Source: Gemmatimonadaceae bacterium (lineage in GTDB: Bacteria > Gemmatimonadota > Gemmatimonadetes > Gemmatimonadales > Gemmatimonadaceae). Taken from it: 64,000 bases of DNA. The notes under the pieces are model-generated. The model was not told the origin of the DNA, ran no database searches, and was given only the letters and a program-made list of their open reading frames with translations. How positions within the stretch are numbered: the stretch's first letter is position 1; each line of letters opens with the position of its first letter. A program made the position numbers and the translations under genes. Positions 1 to 8,109 of this stretch are shown piece by piece. The DNA lies in assembly GCA_035633115.1 (NCBI GenBank), contig DASQFN010000047.1:248001-312000 (forward strand), in the 5' to 3' direction.

Positions 1-50
1 GCAAAACCCACAGCAGTAGAACGATCGGGAGCGCGATCAGCGCTCCTGTT
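1..50 (-). other. Window edge downstream of the Wzz gene, possible start of a further gene
   Basis: Read on the minus strand, this edge has an AGGAG-like motif just after the Wzz stop codon, followed by a frame that translates to a hydrophobic run (roughly LIALPIVLLLWVL). It may be the start of another membrane protein in the polysaccharide cluster. No standard start codon is clear, and the window ends here. Confidence 0.2.
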
Positions 51-1172
51 CTAGGTGTTGAGCCTGCGCGCGCTGGAGCGCTTGAAGGCATTGCGAATCT
101 CGCCCTTCACCATTCGCAGCGTACTCGAGAGATAACTCGACGAGCGCGGATTGCGCCCGCGCCAATCAGCGTAAACAGCGGCGGCCCCGGCGACCATTAA
201 CCCAAGGAAAAGGCCCGCGAAGGGAACTGCAACCCCCAGGATTGCATAGTCCGGCCAGACCGCTTTTCGTGGTGTGACCCCGGCGTCGAGCACAGTAATG
301 CGCGCTGCGTCGTTAACTTCGTCGAGCAGCGTACTCTCATACTGGCGCTGCAAACTGAGATACAGATCGGCCGTGCGGTCCATCTCGCGCTGCAGGTGCT
401 GCTGCTCGAATACAAGCCCCGGGGCGGCGCGCCATGAGCGATTCTGCTCGTTGAACTGTCGAAGTCTGTTTTCGGCGGCGTCCATATCCGATCGCGCCTT
501 GGCGACCCGAGTTTCGAGAAAGATTCTCTTCGATCGCACTCTGGAAACACGCTGTTCGCTATTGAAAGCGCTCACGAGCTCGATCGTGCGATTGGCGATC
601 GCCGAGCTCAGCTCGGGCCAGCGAGCATTGACGTCGAGAAACACTACGTTCGTCATGATATCGAAAGACCCCCCCATCGCCTTCGACATTTTCTTGATGC
701 CTTTTTCCAGTCGTCGCTGTGGATCCGAGCCGCGAAGGCGGAGGATGTCGATCAATCGCGCGCTATCACCCGGTGAGGCTCCGCGCGGGTCTCGAAACCT
801 CGATTGAAGGAGCCGGGTAAGAAGCTCCCTGCTCCGAATCAGCTCGACGTAAAAGTTCGGTGATTCGGAGGGGTCGGCCCGCGAAGCGGCGCCGAACTGC
901 GTCGCCAGACCCGCCAACGGTCCTGCCGCGCCGAGCGCTGCGGTTGGCAGCAACGAGCCCGCGGTAGTATTGGCGACGAAGGAGACCTGCGTTCGATAGA
1001 TCGGGGGGATTAAGATAACAGCCAGCACCGCGGCAACGAACATCAGCCCCACCGCGAGTGCGATTAGGCGCCAGCGGAGAAGCGTTTCGGCCAGCCACCG
1101 CGAAAGCGTCAAGTGATCCGAGGCATCAACCAGCTCGGTCGGCATCTCGCGTTCCTTGAGCACAGTGGCCAC
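51..1172 (-). CDS. Wzz/chain-length-determinant family polysaccharide co-polymerase
   Basis: 373-residue inner-membrane protein with the Wzz layout. A first membrane segment lies at about residues 35-57 (LIALAVGLMFVAAVLAVIL), followed by a beta-strand start (YRTQVSFVA). A long, charged, coiled-coil-prone periplasmic region spans about 100-300. A second membrane segment follows near 308-335 (AILGVAVPFAGLFLGLMVAG). Such proteins set the length of O-antigen or exopolysaccharide chains. There is no C-terminal tyrosine-kinase domain, so it is not a fused BY-kinase. The minus-strand neighbours (Wzi-like, DUF2279, heptose kinase) also point to surface polysaccharide. The ATG start at 1172 is followed directly by a typical cytosolic N-terminus. 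Which polymer it serves cannot be told. Confidence 0.85.
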   Translation of the reverse strand: MATVLKEREMPTELVDASDHLTLSRWLAETLLRWRLIALAVGLMFVAAVLAVILIPPIYRTQVSFVANTTAGSLLPTAALGAAGPLAGLATQFGAASRADPSESPNFYVELIRSRELLTRLLQSRFRDPRGASPGDSARLIDILRLRGSDPQRRLEKGIKKMSKAMGGSFDIMTNVVFLDVNARWPELSSAIANRTIELVSAFNSEQRVSRVRSKRIFLETRVAKARSDMDAAENRLRQFNEQNRSWRAAPGLVFEQQHLQREMDRTADLYLSLQRQYESTLLDEVNDAARITVLDAGVTPRKAVWPDYAILGVAVPFAGLFLGLMVAGAAAVYADWRGRNPRSSSYLSSTLRMVKGEIRNAFKRSSARRLNT

Positions 1173-1257
1173 TATATCCTCTTAGCGCGCTTTAGGTACT
1201 ACAGAAAAATAGCGTAACCGGCACTGCTGACTTAGCGTCGGACGCCAATGATCAGTG

Positions 1258-1383
1258 TTACGGGTCCGGTAAGGTAATACTGCCGAGGCTGGTGAAGAGG
1301 TCGAGCGGCTTATCGAGTGGGTCGCGGTTCAGGACCACGTCACCGGTGAGGACGAGCACAAGCTCGTCACCCGCGTGAAGCAC
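1258..1383 (-). pseudogene. Short frame next to the tRNA 3' end, possible gene remnant
   Basis: A GTG-initiated frame of 41 codons begins 12 bases past the tRNA 3' end and ends in TAA. Its translation looks protein-like: it contains HAGDELVLVLTGDVVLN and ends SLGSITLPDP. It resembles the C-terminus of a larger protein whose upstream part is missing. It could be a small gene, a remnant left by an insertion at the tRNA, or chance. I do not recognise the family. The rest of the 1173-1394 gap shows nothing I can support. Confidence 0.3.
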
Positions 1384-1394
1384 GTAGAGACGAA

Positions 1395-1468
1395 TGGGCC
1401 CTGCAGGGTTCGAACCTGCGACCGTCGGATTATGAGTCCGCTGCTCTGACCGGCTGAGCTAAGGGCCC
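1395..1468 (-). tRNA. tRNA with CAU anticodon, probably tRNA-Ile2
   Basis: Read on the minus strand, the cloverleaf is complete. It has a 7-bp acceptor stem (GGGCCCT/AGGGCCC), a GCTC/GAGC D stem, an anticodon loop CTCATAA (anticodon CAU) and a GCAGG-TTCGAAC-CCTGC T arm. The discriminator base is A and CCA is not encoded. The first pair of the anticodon stem (27-43) is a G.A mismatch. Acceptor, variable and T-arm sequences resemble bacterial tRNA-Ile2, in which C34 becomes lysidine to read AUA, more than elongator tRNA-Met. Automatic tools often label such genes tRNA-Met. Confidence 0.9.
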
Positions 1469-1499
1469 ACACTGATCTCAAGCTACCGGAGCAATCTCG

Positions 1500-3038
1500 C
1501 TACTGAAAGGTGACAAGCCACCGCGGCACCCAGACGACTTTGACCCGTCCCTCGAAAGCGGTGATGTCCCTTCCGGAAACGTTGTGCCGGTTTCTCACCT
1601 GATTGATGCCGATGTCCCCCGTCAGCTGCAGATCACGGCTCACGGACGCCGCCCCGCTCAACCCGATGCGGTTGACGGTCCAGAGAACTCCACTGAGAAA
1701 CCCGGGGGTGGTCTCGTAGTCGGCGGCCGCGGGATAGATCTCACGGTAATCGCCCTCGCCCTGCCGGCGGCGTGCCACGTATAGCTTGAGTGGCGTTCGA
1801 GGCACGAGCGCAATGTCGGCGCCAACCCGGACTTCGTCGTAATCGCTATACGAACGCCCGAGTCCGATTCCGAAGCTCGCGTATCGTTCCGCGATATTTG
1901 GGGTCCGATAGGCGAGATTCGATACGCGTGTGTAGCTCGCAAACCACTTTTCGTCGCCGCTGAGCGGCAGTCCTTCAGCGCTCGCACTGAAACCATAGGA
2001 TGTCGGCTCGTTGCATACTGTGTCACACTTATCGATCTGGAGATCGTCCAGCATCAGATGCGCAGCGTATGTCCCGAATCGCCCGGCACGCCAGGAGCCC
2101 TCGAAGCCCATGCTCAGGTTTCCATCCACTCGCTCGTTGCGCCAGCTCAGCGAGTACACGTTGAATGGATTGATCACCACCGGTTCCAGCCCCCTCCCGA
2201 CTCCCGTATAAAGGAAGCCTTCGCTCAGTGCGCCCTCGAAGCGCCCATGGCGATAGGAGAGGCGATGGATCGAGAAATAGCGCGACGTTTCGACGCCGGG
2301 CGTGATGACATAATTCTCGAGCCTCGCGATCACGCTCGAGATGTGGATCCTGTCGGTACCGAACCGCGAATAGAGATGATCGTACGTGAACGCCGCGCCA
2401 CTCACCTGCAGTCCATGCACGGCGGGAGGACCCCAGTTCCTCGCCACGCGGCCGAATGCGACTTCCGCGTATTTCCACTGTCCGCCGACATATCCGTCCT
2501 GTGTTCTCCCGGCGATCTTTCGATCCTTCCTTCCGGTGAAATCAGGATCCCGGTTCAATCGAGTGTCGAGGATCGCTCGGACAGCTGCAACGAGATTGCC
2601 GCCTCCGAGCACGAAGTAGCCGGCCATTCCCGGCTCAGCGTCATTGCTTGCGTCGGCGAGCATGAGCTCCTGCCGCGCCGAGGTCTCCGCGGTGACGTAG
2701 ATGTCGAACGTTGCCTTGGCGCGGAACGGAAGCGAATCCGACGCCGGCTCACCGCGCTTTCGAAGCTCGTATCGCTCGAGGCTTTTCTCGAGCGCGCGAA
2801 GATATCCCTCCAGTCGTGGCGTGGGTCCCCGCTCGGACGCGGTGTCGGCAGCGGCTCTGATTGCGTTCACGGTGTAGGGCCTCTCGAGCGTTGCAAGCGC
2901 CTGGAGCGACCCTCGCGCCATCAGTGCGTCGACGTAGCTGTAAGCGATGTCGTCTACCGGAACGTAGGGAGAGGCCTGACCTCGCAGTGACAGCGGCAGC
3001 AGAATGGCCGCGCACACGAGGCCCCTCAGCGATACCAC
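1500..3038 (-). CDS. Wzi-like capsule assembly family outer-membrane protein
   Basis: 512 residues. A short hydrophobic signal peptide (about residues 5-22, LVCAAILLPLSL) precedes a conserved N-terminal helix region with VPVDDIAYSYVDALMARG, typical of the Wzi superfamily. The rest is rich in alternating aromatic and polar strands (for example WKYAEVAFGRVARNWGPP), as expected for a large outer-membrane beta-barrel that holds capsule or exopolysaccharide at the surface. The sequence ends at residue 512 with strand-like residues and F-Q. The start overlaps the end of the upstream DUF2279 gene by 13 bases, which implies translational coupling. Family assignment is from recognised patterns; the polymer is unknown. 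Confidence 0.8.
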   Translation of the reverse strand: MVSLRGLVCAAILLPLSLRGQASPYVPVDDIAYSYVDALMARGSLQALATLERPYTVNAIRAAADTASERGPTPRLEGYLRALEKSLERYELRKRGEPASDSLPFRAKATFDIYVTAETSARQELMLADASNDAEPGMAGYFVLGGGNLVAAVRAILDTRLNRDPDFTGRKDRKIAGRTQDGYVGGQWKYAEVAFGRVARNWGPPAVHGLQVSGAAFTYDHLYSRFGTDRIHISSVIARLENYVITPGVETSRYFSIHRLSYRHGRFEGALSEGFLYTGVGRGLEPVVINPFNVYSLSWRNERVDGNLSMGFEGSWRAGRFGTYAAHLMLDDLQIDKCDTVCNEPTSYGFSASAEGLPLSGDEKWFASYTRVSNLAYRTPNIAERYASFGIGLGRSYSDYDEVRVGADIALVPRTPLKLYVARRRQGEGDYREIYPAAADYETTPGFLSGVLWTVNRIGLSGAASVSRDLQLTGDIGINQVRNRHNVSGRDITAFEGRVKVVWVPRWLVTFQ

Positions 3039-4045
3039 TTGAGCAGCTCGAGGTCCGGGGTCAGCTGCAGCGCTGGCGAGGGCAGGTGGATGTAGCTGAG
3101 GTTCCGCTTGAAGGTTTTCCAGATTGGGTTATCGCCCGGAAGCTTCTCGGGATCGAAATCGATCGTCAAGAGGATTCTTCGCTTTGCGCGCATGTTCGCC
3201 CCCGTCTTCGCGTCGATCCAGTCAGTAATGGAATGGCCGGCTGAAACTCGCAGAAAACCAGGCCAGTACGGCTTTGCGTCGTCCGGGAGCATCGCGTTGA
3301 TGTCCGCCGAGACCCAGTAGGTCTGTCCTGAGTAGTCGAGCGAAGGGCGAAGCTCGCCGGGGATGTTTCTCGCGTTACGCATGGCTGCTGTCCTCGCGTA
3401 CGAGATCGTGGGCTTTACGGCACGAAGGGGCGGTTTCTTCTGCTGCGCGACTGCCCACGCCATTCCCAGCGTGTTGGCGAGTAGATCGGGGTATGAGAAT
3501 CCATACTTGTCGAACCTGCCGTCCCATATCTCGATCTGCAGCTGGAACACTGTGGCGTACGCCGCGCTCCACCACAGTGCATGGGATCGCGACATACATG
3601 CGTCACGCAGAACCGCATTTCCGATCCGCGCGAGATGGTAACCGCCGTGCATGTGTCCGAACTTGTCCTGGTCGCGGAAATCCTCATCCCAGTCCGAGCG
3701 AAAAAAAAAGCGGTCTGCCTTCGTGCCTGACCACCACGCGCGCTTGAAATAGCGGTAGAGCAGGGCATTCCCGCCGACGAAAACTGCGCCCGCGGCCACT
3801 CTGCGCGCCTGCACTTCAGCCTTGTTCCGCCCGCATGTGGAAGGGGGAACAGCAACCGGCACGGCGGAGTCAGCCTGATGAATCGAGTCCGGTTTCGCCG
3901 CGGTCGTGTCTGCTGTCGCAGTCGTATCCGGTGGCGGGGTTTGCGCGCGCGCGGACGACGCGCCGCCAAACGCGATGAAGCTCACGACGAGCAGGAAAAG
4001 CCTCCAGCCTCGTATCTCTCCAGCAGATACCAATACCGCTCCCAT
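3026..4045 (-). CDS. DUF2279 family exported protein
   Basis: 339 residues with an N-terminal signal peptide (about 14-34, LFLLVVSFIAFGGASSARA) and then a low-complexity Thr/Asp/Ala/Pro stretch to about 70. The conserved core has DKFGHMHGGYHLARIG (about 135-150), EIWDGRFDKYGFSYPDLLANTLG and a C-terminal strand-rich part. The DKxGH motif and the DG-KYGFSxxDLxxNxxG block are hallmarks of the YfiM/DUF2279 family, thought to be periplasmic or envelope-associated; no biochemical role is established. It is translationally coupled to the Wzi-like gene downstream, so the two probably act together in envelope polysaccharide assembly. Confidence 0.75.
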   Translation of the reverse strand: MGAVLVSAGEIRGWRLFLLVVSFIAFGGASSARAQTPPPDTTATADTTAAKPDSIHQADSAVPVAVPPSTCGRNKAEVQARRVAAGAVFVGGNALLYRYFKRAWWSGTKADRFFFRSDWDEDFRDQDKFGHMHGGYHLARIGNAVLRDACMSRSHALWWSAAYATVFQLQIEIWDGRFDKYGFSYPDLLANTLGMAWAVAQQKKPPLRAVKPTISYARTAAMRNARNIPGELRPSLDYSGQTYWVSADINAMLPDDAKPYWPGFLRVSAGHSITDWIDAKTGANMRAKRRILLTIDFDPEKLPGDNPIWKTFKRNLSYIHLPSPALQLTPDLELLKWYR

Positions 4046-4071
4046 TGATCGTGATCGACTGTTACGACTTG

Positions 4072-5094
4072 CTAGTGGAGTGGAGATGAGGCGCCCGATG
4101 TCACGCTCTCGCTGAAGTGATCGTACGCCGCAATCACCTCGTCGGTCTGGACCGTCGCCGCGCCAAGCTTTCCAATCTCGACTCCCGCGGCAAAGTTCGC
4201 GATCACCGCCGCCTCGGCCGGCGTTCCACCCGCTGCAAGCATTGTTGCGAGATAGGCCGTCACTGTATCCCCCGCGCCAACGACGTCATACACCTCTCGT
4301 GCCGTCGTGGGGATTCGGCCGATCTCACCGTCCGCGGAAAGCAGGGCCATTCCCTTCTCGCCGAGCGTGAGAAGAAGGTGTTCGACACCGAGGCGGTCGA
4401 AAGTCGCGGGCAGAGCTTCGGCTTGATCGAGCTTGAATTCTGCGCCAAGCGCGGACTCGAGCTCCCGGAGATTCGGCTTGAAAATCGTCGCTCCGGCGTA
4501 ACAGAAAAAGTTCCTGTACTTTGGATCGACTACCACCGGAATGCCGCGGCTCCTGGCGTGGCTTATTACGGGAGTGATCAGCGACGGAACGAGCAGACCC
4601 TTGTTGTAGTCCTCGAGCACGACGGCATCCGCCGCGTCGACGGCGCTCAAGGCGGAGGACAGGAGACTATCCATGTCCGCACCGGTGAAATCCGCGTCGT
4701 CCTCCTCGTCGTAGCGGACGAGCTGCTGCGATCGCGCCAGCACTCTCGTCTTCGTTGTAGTCTGTCGACTGACGCGCACTACGGTCCGTGTTCTGGCACC
4801 GACCTCGTGAAGCATCTGTCGCACGAGCACCCCAGCGGCGTCCTCACCGATGGCGCATACCATGTCACACGCGGCTCCGATCGCTGTGATGTTCTGAGCG
4901 ACGTTAGCGGCACCCCCGAGAGCGAGTTTTCTCTCCGTAACTCTGACAACGGGAACGGGGGCTTCGGGAGAGATGCGGTCGACGTCGCCGCGCAGATAAA
5001 CGTCAAGCATCGCGTCGCCGATAACGGCGATGCGCTTGCCCGCGGCGGCGTTGAGGAGCGCGACCAGCCGCTCGCGTGTAATTGTCTCGATCAT
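4072..5094 (-). CDS. hldA: D-glycero-beta-D-manno-heptose-7-phosphate kinase (HldA/RfaE1)
   Basis: 340-residue PfkB/ribokinase-family sugar kinase that makes heptose 1,7-bisphosphate for the ADP-heptose branch of LPS core synthesis. It shows the N-terminal GDAMLDVYLRGDVDRISPEAP block and the GGAANVAQN glycine-rich motif. The C-terminal VVGAGDT anion-hole motif (about 273-277) carries the catalytic Asp. Its length equals the kinase domain alone, so it is the separate kinase type rather than the bifunctional HldE of E. coli; no adenylyltransferase partner lies in the window. It is transcribed divergently from the mla operon across an 87-bp spacer. It implies a heptose-containing LPS. Confidence 0.9.
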   Translation of the reverse strand: MIETITRERLVALLNAAAGKRIAVIGDAMLDVYLRGDVDRISPEAPVPVVRVTERKLALGGAANVAQNITAIGAACDMVCAIGEDAAGVLVRQMLHEVGARTRTVVRVSRQTTTKTRVLARSQQLVRYDEEDDADFTGADMDSLLSSALSAVDAADAVVLEDYNKGLLVPSLITPVISHARSRGIPVVVDPKYRNFFCYAGATIFKPNLRELESALGAEFKLDQAEALPATFDRLGVEHLLLTLGEKGMALLSADGEIGRIPTTAREVYDVVGAGDTVTAYLATMLAAGGTPAEAAVIANFAAGVEIGKLGAATVQTDEVIAAYDHFSESVTSGASSPLH

Positions 5095-5181
5095 TCGCGT
5101 GGAAGGTAAATGGGCACGGTGCGTGCGGCAAACCGGGCGTGCGCTTTAGTAAACTCTTACATTATCTGCGCAAATTGATCA

Positions 5182-6042
5182 TTGGGGTGGCTCCAGCGCC
5201 GCCCCGATGCGACGCTCGCTTCCTTCCACGCCTCCCAATTGCTCGATCGCTTCAACAACGCACTGAAGCGCCAGGTGCTTTCCCTCCAGGAATATTTCGT
5301 TCTGGCAGGGAAGTCGATCGGATTCATCTTCGCCCGGCCGTTCTATCGCGGCGATCTCGTTCAGCAGATGGATGCCATTGGCGTGGGCTCGCTCGGAATC
5401 GTGCTTCTCACCGGTTTTTTCACCGGGATGGTGCTCGCGCTGCAGACGTCCGTCCAGCTCAGGACCTTCGGCGCTACGATGTACATCGGGCGTCTCGTGG
5501 CCGGCTCGATGATAAGAGAGCTCGGCCCGGTACTGGCCGGATTGATGGTTGCGGGACGCGTTGGATCTGGAATCGCCGCGCAGCTGGGATCGATGCGCGT
5601 CACCGAGCAGATAGATGCACTCAACACGCTCGGCACGGATCCGATCAAGAAGCTGGTCACGCCGCGCGTGCTCGCGGCGCTCATCATGGTGCCGACGCTT
5701 ACGGTGATCAACGATCTCGCCGGCATTCTCGGCGGCAATGTCATCGCCGAGCTCTACCTCGGAATTCCGACGTCGATGTACTGGCGCACAGTCTGGGAGC
5801 AGATTGCGTCGGGCGGGTTCATGCTGACGTACGTGCCCCATGATTTCATCCATGGCCTCGCGAAGCCGTTGGTGTTCGGAGGCATCATAGCTACGGTCGG
5901 ATGCCACTTCGGTCTCAAGACAACAGGCGGAACCGAGGGAGTCGGGATTGCCACTACCAGAACTGTGGTCACCGCGAGCATTCTGATTCTCGTGGTGGAC
6001 TATTTCATAACGCAGCTGCTGCTGGCGGTTCTCGGTACATGA
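5182..6042 (+). CDS. mlaE: MlaE family lipid ABC transporter permease
   Basis: About 286 residues, inner membrane. It carries the MlaE/permease signature: a hydrophobic hairpin with LQTSVQLRTFGATMYIG, then RELGPVLAGLMVAGRVGSGIAAQLGSM and VTEQIDALNTLGTDP. Several membrane segments follow, to the C-terminus. With MlaF and MlaD it moves phospholipids between the inner and outer membranes. No ATG is available near the 5' end: TTG at 5182 gives a normal length, and TTG at 5239 is an alternative. The end overlaps mlaF in an ATGA junction. The 87-bp upstream spacer must hold the promoters of this operon and of hldA. Confidence 0.88.
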   Translation: MGWLQRRPDATLASFHASQLLDRFNNALKRQVLSLQEYFVLAGKSIGFIFARPFYRGDLVQQMDAIGVGSLGIVLLTGFFTGMVLALQTSVQLRTFGATMYIGRLVAGSMIRELGPVLAGLMVAGRVGSGIAAQLGSMRVTEQIDALNTLGTDPIKKLVTPRVLAALIMVPTLTVINDLAGILGGNVIAELYLGIPTSMYWRTVWEQIASGGFMLTYVPHDFIHGLAKPLVFGGIIATVGCHFGLKTTGGTEGVGIATTRTVVTASILILVVDYFITQLLLAVLGT

Positions 6043-7100
6043 GCGACGACGAAGAGCCCAAGGCTGAGCCCGCCGCGGAAAACGGCGCGGTAAATCCGGC
6101 GGCCGAGCAGACTCCGGCCGAGAGCCGGGCATTTGAGAAGGATCGTCTCCAGCCGCCGATAGGCAAGCGCCAGGATAAGCAGGAGGAGCGCGGGGAGCGG
6201 CGGGCGCCGCGGCCGGACGAGGCCGCCATCCCCGACGCCGAGCAGGGCGATGCGCCTATACGCCGGGGCGGAGACGACACGCGCGTTCGCCGTGCGATTC
6301 GATCGGAGCTCGATCTCGATCGCGGTCCGGAGCCGCCCGAGCCTGCGAGCACGATGGAGTACAGCGCGATGAACATCGTCGCGCTCGACCACGTGTACCT
6401 CTCTTTCGATCAGCCTATACTCGAGGATGTTTCGTTTACCGCAAAGGCCGGCGAGACGGTGGCGGTCCTGGGTGAGTCCGGGACGGGTAAATCGACGATC
6501 CTCAAGCTCCTGCTCAGGTTGCTCGTTCCCGACCGCGGTCGCGTCTTCCTCGATGGAGAGGAGATCACACAGCTCCCCTTCGACCGTGCGTTGAGAGTGC
6601 GCCAGAAAATGGGGATGGTGTTCCAGGGCGCCGCGCTCTTCGACTCGATGACCGTTTATGAGAACGTCGCTTATCCTCTTCGTGAGCACACCGCACTGTC
6701 GGAGCAGGAAATCGAAGCGCGCGTGCGCGAGAAGCTCGACTTCGTGGATCTCGACCCCGACAAGGTTCTGGATCAGATGCCGTCGGAGCTCTCCGGAGGA
6801 ATGAAGAAAAGAGTCGGCATCGCGCGCGGCATGGCAAACAACGCGAAGATCATGCTGTACGACGAGCCTACGTCAGGCCTCGACCCGCTGACGACGGGAA
6901 CCATCACGAACCTGATTCTGAAGCTGCAGCGGGAGCTCAGGGTGACGGGCGTCGTGGTCACGCACGATGTTCGATCGGCGTTCAGGATGGCCAGCAAGAT
7001 TGCTGTTCTGGCCAATAGAAAGATTCATTTCTTCGGGACCCCTGAAGAGATGTCGGGAAGTGATGACCCGTATCTTCGCGATTTCCTTGGCGGTTTTTGA
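6039..7100 (+). CDS. mlaF: MlaF family lipid ABC transporter ATP-binding protein with long N-terminal extension
   Basis: 353 residues. The ATPase domain starts near residue 111 and has Walker A GESGTGKST, Q-loop MVFQGAALFDSMT, signature LSGGMKKR and Walker B IMLYDEPTSGLDP. The C-terminal HDVRSAFRMASKIAVL block is typical of MlaF. The ATG at 6039 overlaps the mlaE stop (ATGA). It adds about 105 residues rich in Glu, Arg, Pro and Ala that are absent from usual MlaF proteins (about 260-270 residues). In-frame ATGs at 6354 and 6369 would give standard proteins but would leave a gap of about 310 bases. The extension's codons keep the G/C-rich third positions of its neighbours, so I favour the long form. 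Confidence 0.88.
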   Translation: MSDDEEPKAEPAAENGAVNPAAEQTPAESRAFEKDRLQPPIGKRQDKQEERGERRAPRPDEAAIPDAEQGDAPIRRGGDDTRVRRAIRSELDLDRGPEPPEPASTMEYSAMNIVALDHVYLSFDQPILEDVSFTAKAGETVAVLGESGTGKSTILKLLLRLLVPDRGRVFLDGEEITQLPFDRALRVRQKMGMVFQGAALFDSMTVYENVAYPLREHTALSEQEIEARVREKLDFVDLDPDKVLDQMPSELSGGMKKRVGIARGMANNAKIMLYDEPTSGLDPLTTGTITNLILKLQRELRVTGVVVTHDVRSAFRMASKIAVLANRKIHFFGTPEEMSGSDDPYLRDFLGGF

Positions 7101-7124
7101 CATGGCATTAACTTCCAGCCGACG

Positions 7125-8102
7125 ATGAAACGCTCGACATTCATAACCTGGGACCAGCTGAAGGTCGGCGCGATGATCGCCGTCGCCCTCGGGATAATGG
7201 TCGTTGCCATCATCAAGCTGGGCCAGCAGGCGAATCTGTTCGCCAGCCACTACGAGCTCGTTACGTTCGTGCCGAGCACCGCCGGGCTGCGTGAGGGAGG
7301 TCAGGTTACAATAGCCGGCCAGCTCGCCGGCTCGGTCAAGTCGATTGAGTTCCTTCCGGTGGACCTCGACACCACACGGAATCTCAAGATCATCATCCAG
7401 CTCGACCAGAACGACTCGGCGCAGGTGAGGCGCGACTCCAGAGCGACGCTTCGGACGCTCGGACTGATTGGCGACAAGGTGTTCGACATAAGCCCGGGAA
7501 CGCCGCGCTACGCGACGCTCAAGGCCGGCGATACGATCTCCCTCGCAAACGCGCTCGATTACGAGGCTGTGTTGCGGCAGGCAGCCGGGGCACTCGACAG
7601 AGTCGTCTCTCTGACCGGCACCATCCAGTCGCTGGTCAATGGCGTGTCGCGCGGCGAAGGGACGCTTGGCGCGCTCGTCACAAGCCGCACACTTTACGAC
7701 GAGCTGAACTCCACGCTGGTCAGCACCAACCGCGTGATGGTTAGCCTCCAGAACCCGCGCGGCACAATCGGTCGTCTGCTGAACGATCCCGCGCTGTACG
7801 CAAATCTGAATCGTGTGCTCGTTTCCGCCGACACGATCGTCGCCCAGCTCGGCTCGAGCCAGGGCACCGTTGGAAAGCTGTTGAGGGATGACCAGCTCTA
7901 CACGCGTCTCGTTTCTACCGTCTCGGCGCTCGATACGCTCGTTGGAACAATGTCGCGCGGAGACGGCACGATGACGAAACTGTTCACTGACAAGGAGCTC
8001 TACGACCGCCTTCTGTTGACGGTGACTGAGCTGAATACCGTTCTTGTCGATGTGCGTCGAGACCCGAGACGGTACACAAAAGGATTGATCTCGGTATTTT
8101 GA
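7125..8102 (+). CDS. mlaD: MlaD/MCE family lipid-transport substrate-binding protein
   Basis: 325 residues. One membrane anchor lies at about 15-33 (VGAMIAVALGIMVVAIIKL). An MCE domain follows at about 42-120, with FVPSTAGLREGGQVTIAGQLAGSVKSIEF. The long C-terminal helical part contains recurring GTIGRLLNDPALYANL-like and GTVGKLLRDDQLY-like repeats. These repeats are typical of the periplasmic MCE component that forms a hexameric lipid tunnel above MlaE. It lies 24 bases after mlaF, which completes a three-gene core (permease, ATPase, MCE protein). No mlaB or mlaC gene is nearby. Confidence 0.9.
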   Translation: MKRSTFITWDQLKVGAMIAVALGIMVVAIIKLGQQANLFASHYELVTFVPSTAGLREGGQVTIAGQLAGSVKSIEFLPVDLDTTRNLKIIIQLDQNDSAQVRRDSRATLRTLGLIGDKVFDISPGTPRYATLKAGDTISLANALDYEAVLRQAAGALDRVVSLTGTIQSLVNGVSRGEGTLGALVTSRTLYDELNSTLVSTNRVMVSLQNPRGTIGRLLNDPALYANLNRVLVSADTIVAQLGSSQGTVGKLLRDDQLYTRLVSTVSALDTLVGTMSRGDGTMTKLFTDKELYDRLLLTVTELNTVLVDVRRDPRRYTKGLISVF

Positions 8103-8109
8103 TTATGTA

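Noticed and set aside
1395-1468. Elongator tRNA-Met reading of the CAU tRNA
   Set aside because: The anticodon is the same, but acceptor and T-arm sequences resemble tRNA-Ile2 more. Not fully excluded without a tilS-determinant analysis.
2058-2990. 310-codon open frame on the plus strand
   Set aside because: Antisense to the Wzi-like gene, which has a signal peptide and family motifs.
5179-6132. 317-codon open frame on the minus strand
   Set aside because: Complementary to mlaE, with no recognisable domain and a composition typical of shadow frames.
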